A stretch of DNA of 64,000 bases from Epinephelus fuscoguttatus (Eukaryota; Chordata; Actinopteri; Perciformes; Serranidae): assembly GCF_011397635.1 (NCBI RefSeq), contig NC_064759.1, positions 11,118,428 through 11,182,427 on the forward strand, in the 5' to 3' direction. The notes beneath the pieces were generated by a model. That model saw only the letters and a program-made list of their open reading frames with translations. It ran no database searches and was not told the DNA's origin. Both the position numbers and the translations under genes were made by a program. Positions within the stretch are counted from its first letter, which is position 1, and the number at the start of each line of letters is the position of its first letter. Shown here one piece after another: positions 20,701 to 29,700 of this stretch.

Positions 20701-23700
20701 CGGACCGTCGTGATGAAGAGGGAGCTGAGCCAGAAGGCAAAACTTTCAATTTTCTGGTCCATCTACGTCCCAACCCTCACCTATGGTCATGAGCTCTGGG
20801 TAGTGACTGAAAGAATGAGATCACAGATACAAGCGGCCGAAATGAGTTTCCCCCGTGGGGTGGCTGGGCTCAGCCTTAGAGATAGTGTGAGGAGCTCAGA
20901 CATGTGGAGAGAGCTCCGAGTAGAGCCGCTGCTCCTTCACATCGATAGGGATCAGTTGAGGTGGTTCGGGCAACTGATCAAGATGCCTCCTGGGCGCCTC
21001 CTACTGGAGGTGTTTCAGGCACGTCCCACTGGTAGGAGGCCGCGGGGTAGACCCAGAACACACTGGAGGGATTACATATCTCATCTGGCTTGGGATCACC
21101 TTAGGGTCCCCCAGGAGGAGCTGGAAAGCATTGCTGGAGAGAGGGACGTCTGTGGTGTTTTGCTTGGCCTGCTGCCCCCGCAACCCGGCCCCACAGAGTG
21201 GATAAAAATGGATGGATGAATTTAGCGACAGTTTCAGCAAATGTGACAAAGTAATTTTTTTTTTTTATAAAAGTTGACCAACTACAGCTTTAATGATTCC
21301 TTGGTTCCACAACACTGATTTTTCACCAAAACAGTGAGTGATCAAAGACCTTATAGTCCTCGTCAGGTGATTAAGAAAAGTGTAATACTATCTATTTTCC
21401 AAATTGATTCCCTTCACTTCAGTTGGAGAGACATTTTACAGTCTGTGTGTGTGAGCTAAAGTGCATGTGCTGTACAGAGTGTACTTCACGCTTACAGAAC
21501 ACTAAGGAGTTCAACAGATCATCTCACTGCTGATTGATTCCACCGTGTCGGCAACAAGTGATGTAATTGATTTAAAACTGTTTCATGTATTGCTGATGGA
21601 GAAAACAATTACTGTATAGTCACTTCTGTGTCCACCATCAAAGGATTCCAGAAAAATGGCCTAATGCCTTCAAGATTTACAGATCTTTCACCCTGGAATT
21701 AGATTCTTGATACAGAATTTTTAGCATTTTGCCTTGACTGATATTGCCAAATGCTAAATGTAAAATGCGGCGTCTGAGGTTCTACACAAGTCATATATAT
21801 TTTAAGTATCAAGAGATCTCTAAACCACACATATCATCCTGCCTGTCCTCACTTACCATCATCATTGAGAGCATCAAATAATCTGTGTATGGTTGCTACG
21901 TCCTTAACAATCCCACACTCCTGAACGCAACGCACAAACTCCTCCTGATGCAGATGCTTTCGGGGAAGCTCAAACTTCTTGACGTGGTCATCAGGCTGCA
22001 CCGACAGCTTCTCATTCTCTGTCTTCACCTAACAGATGAGAAAAAAGACAACATGACGTCCATCTTTGCTACTTAATCACCACCAGAGGCAGACTTACAC
22101 AATCAAACATATTGTCTGTCAAACTGAGGTTGCCCTCCAACCACCACTACAAGATTGGATTAAGGGCTGTGTAAACTGACTGACCTTGAGGATTAGTCTC
22201 TTGAGTTCTGGTCGTCTGTCAGCTTGCTGCCTCTCGTCTCGATGCAGTGAGTCCACGAGCCATGAGACCAGCTGCGTGGGGAAGATGGCGGTATCTGTCT
22301 TGTAGAGGTTCTGGAAATCAATCAGGGCGTCCAGCCGCCGCCAACACAGTGTGTTGATGAGACCACGCAAGTAATAGAATCTGCAGAGGGAAGATTATTA
22401 TATTCAATCCTTCAGGCTTTACAGTAACAAAGTTTTTCCACAACAGAGAGAGAAAATAAATGTTGTTCATTATTTGTTCTTTAGTCCCTTCAGGATTTCA
22501 CACTTCTTGTTCCACACACGTGCTCTGGGCTAACAATAAACCAGTGTCCTGTCCAGTGCACTTTATCTCTTCGGATTTGGCGATCCATTTATTCTCAAAA
22601 CAATATATACATGCTCACCAAAACACAGAAGGGCGACAGCACTGTCCATATGTAATCATTCTTCCATTCAGCACTTCAGTTTTTCCCGCCAATACTTAAA
22701 GCTTTTCAACATGTTTCCACAACATGGTCAAAAACGGTTTCCTTCCTGTTCCACACCTGATTCTCATCACCTGGAGCATACCTATATGTCCTTCACATGA
22801 ATGCTCCACCCTGTGTTCAGTTTAGGAACTGCATCTATTTTACATGTAGTGATCGTTATTTAAACATGAAACAAACCAAACACAAATAATGTTATTGCAG
22901 CTCCAACATGAATCATATGCCTCCAAACGGTTCAGTTCCTTTAATTAATGCCACCATGATTTTCTGACCGTTTCACATCACAAAACAATGGCGTCAAACT
23001 CACGCCTCTACGCTTCTAGAGACTTGCAACAAAATGGAGTCATGGAGGGGAGGAGGAAACGCTCCAAAGCGAGGCTTCAGTTACAAACACAAGTGACAAA
23101 GTGCTGCTGTAATGTCTGTTCAATGATCACTTCAAGTAAAGGTGGAAACAGCAGACATATGCTGAAACCACTGTCTACACAATATGGGCTTAAACTGCAG
23201 TAATGCCATGTATCTGACACTTTACATGTGAGTGCCACTGCTTCCAAACTGAACAGCATACTCATTAACGCTGAACAAATACTCTCACATTTCATCCATT
23301 TTAGAAGAAATCAATAATTGCTGACAGACCAACATTGTTAAGCTGTAAAACACTTGATTGTACAAATTAAATCAAAGAAGATAGAAAAGACAGGGTCATT
23401 CCTGAGCAGATGTCAAGAGAAGCCCGAGGAGTAATAAAAGCAGAATACCTGGCCACCAGAGTAGAGTTCTCATTTTGGACAGAGAAGATGGCTTTGCCAA
23501 GCTGTTGGATCAGCTCACTGTAATAACTTTGGACAGAGTGGAAGGACAGAGAGGCTGGGAAATCTGGGAGCTTAAACACCTTTGCCGGCTTAGGAGGAGT
23601 TCTCAGCACTGGGAGACAAAGAGGAAGGGAGCAAATGAAAAGAGAGGAAATGTGGGGAAGAGGCAAGGGGGGAGAAAGGGAGAGAAACATTTAATCTTCC

Positions 23701-26700
23701 TTTCCAGCTACTTTGTCTATATGTTGACAATTTGTGCCCCCGTCAGTCTCACCAGGGTCAGACATGATGATCCTGGTGAGCAGTGTGTTTCTTTGGAAGC
23801 TGATAGTTTGGTCGAGGTTAGGGAGGCTCATCCCCAGTCTTTTACTCAGCTTGCTTTCTGTAATAGAGCTCTGTCTCCGGGCTTGGATCTCCTGCATGGT
23901 GGGTCTGCGTGGGATCTCAACCATAGCCTTCATCCTAGACGACATGTGATAAAAACAAAGCAAGGGTACTTTTATCTTTTTTTGTTTGGTACCTCGCCAC
24001 AGCAGTGGACTCCAAAATGTTAGTGTTAGTGTTCAAGGCTATAGGTCGAGGTTTGGATTTTACCTGTGCATCTCAGAACGAGTGCTGAGTGACTTTCGAG
24101 CAAAGTTGTCCATTTTCCTGTTGAGACGATCCTTGAGGAAGAAATGGAAGATGTGCGTCTCCAGCACCTGCAACGTAACCATGTTAATTTGAAGATGAGC
24201 ACCAGGCCAGCATCCCAAGTGTGCTGAGAGGTGTCAGCTCATTTGTTACCCATTCAAGTTAAAGTAACAGAAATATCACTTGTTTAATTACACCCTATTT
24301 GCACAGGACTTATATTACCTGGGGACCTCTGTTAATTTGTAATAATTGTGGAGGAGTCTGATCTTAATCCCGTGCAAATCTGTCATGTCCGTAATTTGTC
24401 AAGTAAAATTTCCACTGCAAATTACCTACAATATTTCACCAAAAACAGAGGTAATGTGATAGCATTAGTCCTGTAAGAAGCGGCATCTCTGTGATTTGGG
24501 GTCATATTTAGGGGTAACGTTTTCTCTGGGCCTCGTTTCTGCCTGGTCGAGAATTACGAAGGGTGTATTGGTGATTATAAATCAGAGTCTTGACAGTATT
24601 TTGGGTGCAGGAGGCTCATCTCGCTGCACAGCATGGAGACCAGTTCACATAGAAAAGTAAGCTCAAGTCAATCAGGAGAGTGAAGCCTTGAAAAATGATG
24701 AGATGGATGACATGTTGCAAAAGGGCGTCATGCAGGAAGCAAAATACGAACATATTTTCTCTTATTTTTGTTCGTATCCACAATCTGTTCTTATTTCGTT
24801 CATGCCCACCGATTTCTAGATTTCACAAGTGTTTTGTTGTTTATGCTCTTCTGAGGTTTGAGAACATTTTACATGTAGGCGAGAGCACTCTTACAAAGAT
24901 AAGATAAAAACACTTGTTTGAACAGTCCACAAATTGTTGCCCATCACAAAGAAACACAAGTTTTAAGTTTGAGAAACATAAAAATACATGAATTTCATAT
25001 CATCAAATTTAGATTAGATTCAGAGCAATTAAAATAATTGGATTATTAAATTAATTATGCCATACTTCAGTTTCCATGCCTCCCTCTGCGGACTAGTGGT
25101 AGAATGTAACGCACATTCACTCAAGTACAAATTTGATGTACTTTTACTTTACTTGAGTATTTTAATCTCGTGCGTTTTTCTACTTACTTTTTTTACTTCT
25201 AGATACTTTCCATGCAAAAACATTTCATGGTTCCAGCTTCTCAAATATAAAGACTTGATGCCTTTCCTTTTTAATTTTAATTATTTTGATCGAATAATTT
25301 GATTTAAAACTTTCTGCACTGATTACTTTTACTGGCGTCACGATGGTACAGTGGTTAGCATTGTCGCCTCACAGCAAGAGGCTTTCTGATTTGGACCCAG
25401 GGTGGGGGAGCCCTTCTGTGCAGAGTTTGCATGTTCTCCCTGTGTCAGCGTGGGTTTTCTCCAGGTGCTCCGGCTTCCTCCCACAGTCCAAAGACATGCA
25501 GGTTAACTGGTGACTCTAAATTGTCCGTAGGTGTGAATGTGAGTGTAAATGGTTGTCTGTCTCTGTGTGTCAGCCCTGTGATAGTCTGGTGACCTGTCCA
25601 GGGTGTACCCCGCCTCTTGCCCAATGTCAGCGGTTACAGAAAATGAATGAATGATTACTTTTACTTGTAATACTTAAATACATCTTCCTGATTGTACTTA
25701 CATAATTTTAGTGCGGAGTGGTATTAATACTTTTATTAATTAAGAAGGGGGGTGCTGGTACATGAGGTCCCCTGGTAACACTGCTCCTGTGCAAACAGGG
25801 TTTAAGATAGCACTTACCTTTTTGTAAAACAGCTGTTCAGCTGGCTCTCTGGTTTTCAGGAACTCTCCACTGTTAAACACTCGATGTTCATAGTTCAGAT
25901 GACTGCTAACATCCCTGTTATATGCACACATGTATACATTAACAAAATATTTATTTAGGGGAGCCATCCTGGTAGATCTCAGTACACAAAGAACACACAC
26001 ACAACCTGAATATGTTGACCATCAGTTCCAGTGTGATCCTCTGGATGTCGTGGTTGAGGTTGTGTTGCCATGCTCTCCTTTGAGCCCGCTGCTCACTGAT
26101 GTCAGTGCAGCTTGCTTGGCTGCACTGACACAGGTCAAAATGAATCTGAAGGGACTGACACCTGCAAAGACACACTCACACTTCACAAATGTTTTCATAT
26201 CTTATTTGTACTTCTGTATAGTATTAGTAGCAATGATCAGTAGTCATATCATTCTTCGCATTACAGTGAGCACCTCTGTGTGAAGCAGTCTGCAGCAGCC
26301 AGAGGAATCTCTGGTAGGTCGAGAGTCTCAGAATAAGAAGTGGAGACACTTCCTTTATCAATGTTGATGAGGATCAGATCATCTGTTTCCTGGATGGGGG
26401 AAGATCGAGAATAAAATAAATGTCTTTATCTCTTTGTCGTGCATTAACTGATATGCTTATAATGGAATGGGGCAACTGAGGCTCAGGAGATAAAGCGGGT
26501 CATCTTTTAATCACAAGGCTGGCAGCTCCTCCTGCATGTCAAAGCAGGACACTGAACCCTCGCATTGAACCTTGCATGGCGGCTCTACCAACATTTCCAT
26601 TGGTGTATCAGTGTGTGTGTGTGTGTGTGCATGAGAGGATTGTTGTTAAGCAAATACATGACAATACTAACAAATGTTTTGTGATCTAGAAAGATTTAGT

Positions 26701-29700
26701 GAGCAACAAGAAGTAACAGTCAAATGTAATGTGATTAAAACATATGTAAACAGTTTTAACCTGCTGTAGATATTTTTTGTTCTAATTCTTTATTTATTAA
26801 TGACACAAATTTCCCTCTATTAGCAGTTTTAACTAATTGGAAAGGTTGGGTACTCACAGCAGCAACCTCTTCAAAATGGCTGAGATGGCAGCCCATTAGG
26901 AAAGCAGTGGGAGCCATGAGAAAGTCCAGCATGCCTCTGGCCAGGACAGGAACATATGGCTGCTGCCACGACAGAGGCTGGCAGAAAGATCAGGGAGGCA
27001 TGGATGAAAAAAATTATAGAGCGAAAGATTAAACGATGGACCGTGTGATGATTTGGGAGAATTCAAACCCTTTCAATGCGGCAGATACATCATCATCAGA
27101 TTGGGGGTGGGCGACATGGCCCAAAAATAATAATCACAATCATATCATAGGTTATATTTTGGTGTCACAGCACAGTAGAACAGTGCATCACCACTCCAGA
27201 GTCTGATAAATCTTTCTGCAGGTCTTTTGCAGTGAACAGGAGTTTTGATTTGCCTTTCTAACAATCCTACAAGCAGCTCTCTCTTACTTAACTATTAACC
27301 AAGATCAAATCTAACACTACTATGCATTTTGCAGACATGCAGAAAGATTTTAAACTGACCTTCATATAAAGCATGAAGCTCTCTGCCACCAGCGTGAGTC
27401 TGGCCCAGTCAGCAGAAAATAACACCACCCGCTGCTCCTGCAGGAGACAAGACAGCACCTGCAGAGACAGGGACAGAAAAGGGGACAAACAGCAAAGAGA
27501 CAAGAGTTAATGTGAGCCTCCTCCTGTTTCACTAACATCCCCACAACAGGTGTGTGTAGTACCTGTAGTAGCTGCTGTGGTCTGAAGCAGAAGAAAGGCA
27601 GATGGAGGTCTAAATCTATAGCTGGGTGGTCTTTGTCTTGTCTGGACGGTAGTACAATGGTCAGCGGACGCAGGGTAAACATCTGCCAAACATACACAGC
27701 ATTACAATTAAGTGTTCTTTTATCTTCTGGCTTTCTGCGTCATATTCAAAGGATGGGCTGAAAATCAATATATGTACACACACACTATCATGCTTCTTCT
27801 ACCATGAATGTAAACATTTTTATGACCACAGTAAACACACTCCACACACCAAATGTAGTTGTCCAGGAGGGGGGACAGGCACCAGCGCTAGGTTGGCTGC
27901 AAACTCCTTCACCCTCTCCTCCATGTCGGATAAACGACAAGTTCTCAGCTGGATTAACAGACTAACAAATAACAGGGAGAAACAAACAGAGCTATATGAG
28001 GGTTGGAAGCAACAACAATTCACTGATAAAAATGGAGGAGATGAAAATACATGTGAATTGAATAATAGAGGGGTAAACTGGATGTGACATGAAAAACACA
28101 GTGAAAAATTGATGTGATTAATTTGTCTACTGTGCATCATTCATAACACCCAACTGACATTTATAGTTTTGTTTTTGTTACTTCTGCCCAAAACGGCAAT
28201 CATATGGGAAACGTTGCCAAATTTCAACCAGCTATGTGTCACCACAGAGCGTGCAGATGAATGGTGTTTGGCTTCTCTCTGTGTTGCCGGTGCCTGAAGC
28301 TTCCTGCTCATCACTTGGCGGGGGTCTGCTCATGTGCGGGGCTGCCGTGGCTCCAGGACAGGTGGGTGTTGTGAATGATTGCAGACACATTAATCACATC
28401 ACTTGATAATTCATCTCTCTCTTTTTCATTTCACATCCTTTTTTTTTTACCTCTTAAGTAACATTACAAGTGGTTAATTTGCAGCTCACAGCAGCTTCAT
28501 TCAATATACTCTCAGTTAGCATTCATTAGCTTGGAAGGCTAACTTGACTTGTTTACTGTATTATGTGAACGTCACTGTCACCCTGAGCATCCCACCAAAC
28601 CCTGTTCACAAATCTGGCAGGTCAATAAAGCGTTGCGTGATGTTAAAAACGATTAAACAAAAAGTTGAATATTCATATTTAAAGAGCCAAATCTGATTCA
28701 ACTGGCAAAATGATGAGTCGGGTAAATTCCTTATAAGTGGCTAGGCAGTTTGGTTTAGTAAATGGTTTCTTACCATGACAGACAGTCTTTGAGTGCAGTG
28801 AAGTAAGGATATTTGGATATGACACAGAAACCATAGGCAGAGAAAAGTTTAGAGAACTTAAAGGACCCAGGTCCATTCTGGAGGAACGACGTCTCTTCCT
28901 GTAAAAACACAGGAAACAGTGAACGCTGAATCTCTTTCATTATTATATATTACATTATTATCATTGACACATGCTGGTGAAGTTGCCAGCGATTAAGGGC
29001 CACTTCATCTAAAATTAGTTTTTATCCACATTAAGTTAAAGATCTGGAGCTTCATTTATAACCACTGCGTACGCACAAAAAAGGGCTTGAAATGTGCATG
29101 TGTCACTTTGTAAGCTTAAACTGGGATTTATAAAGAAAAACTTGACGTGGAAATGTAAGTAAACGCATACACACATTTTGGAGACAGGAGAAAACTGATG
29201 ACACAGATGGTGATTGTGGAAATTGGACAAGAGGAATCATTGTATGTGTAAAGATCTCTCACACATTTAAATTCACCTCCTATCACGTTGATTGTAGATC
29301 CACTTCACAAACATTCAAGTGCAGCAGTGTTATTTGTGTTTGTGCCAGTGAGCAAGAACTTTTCCATAAGCGCCTTTTGATTGCAAAAGATCTGTCCCCT
29401 TAAATCTTAAATCTTAAATCCTGCTCAGTAGTTCATTAGCGCTGTCTAATTATCACATTCCCACTACCGGGGCACAGAGGAGAGGGTGCACAGCTGAATG
29501 ATGCCAGGCTGTGGCAGATGACAGGATTCAGGAAAATCTGTCTTTCCTTTACCCGACAGTAAGCGTGAATATACTGAGTCATTTTCACCTCGCCCTCGTT
29601 AACCAGGCTAACTGATGAAAATAACGTTGTATAAATCTGAGATAACATCAAAAACAGCATTAAATAATTGTAGTACACTGCGTCAACAGTTTTCAATTAT

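Larger units (their letters stand above)
16162..23608 (-). other. dennd3: dennd3 exons 16-22: helical linker and PHenn region
   Basis: This block covers about residues 568-966. Exons 16-18 carry a helical linker ([20 protein letters not shown], then DFQNLYKTD). Exons 19-21 hold the PH-like PHenn region: [39 protein letters not shown], then [20 protein letters not shown] and [20 protein letters not shown]. Work on the mammalian protein describes PHenn as actin-binding and as an intramolecular regulator of the DENN module; I infer the same here. Introns hold a LINE fragment (20640-21219) and no other gene. Confidence 0.85.

Noticed and set aside
23475..24023. 182-residue plus-strand ORF
   Set aside because: It is the antisense shadow of dennd3 exons 15 and 16, whose minus-strand frames have splice sites and family-specific sequence.
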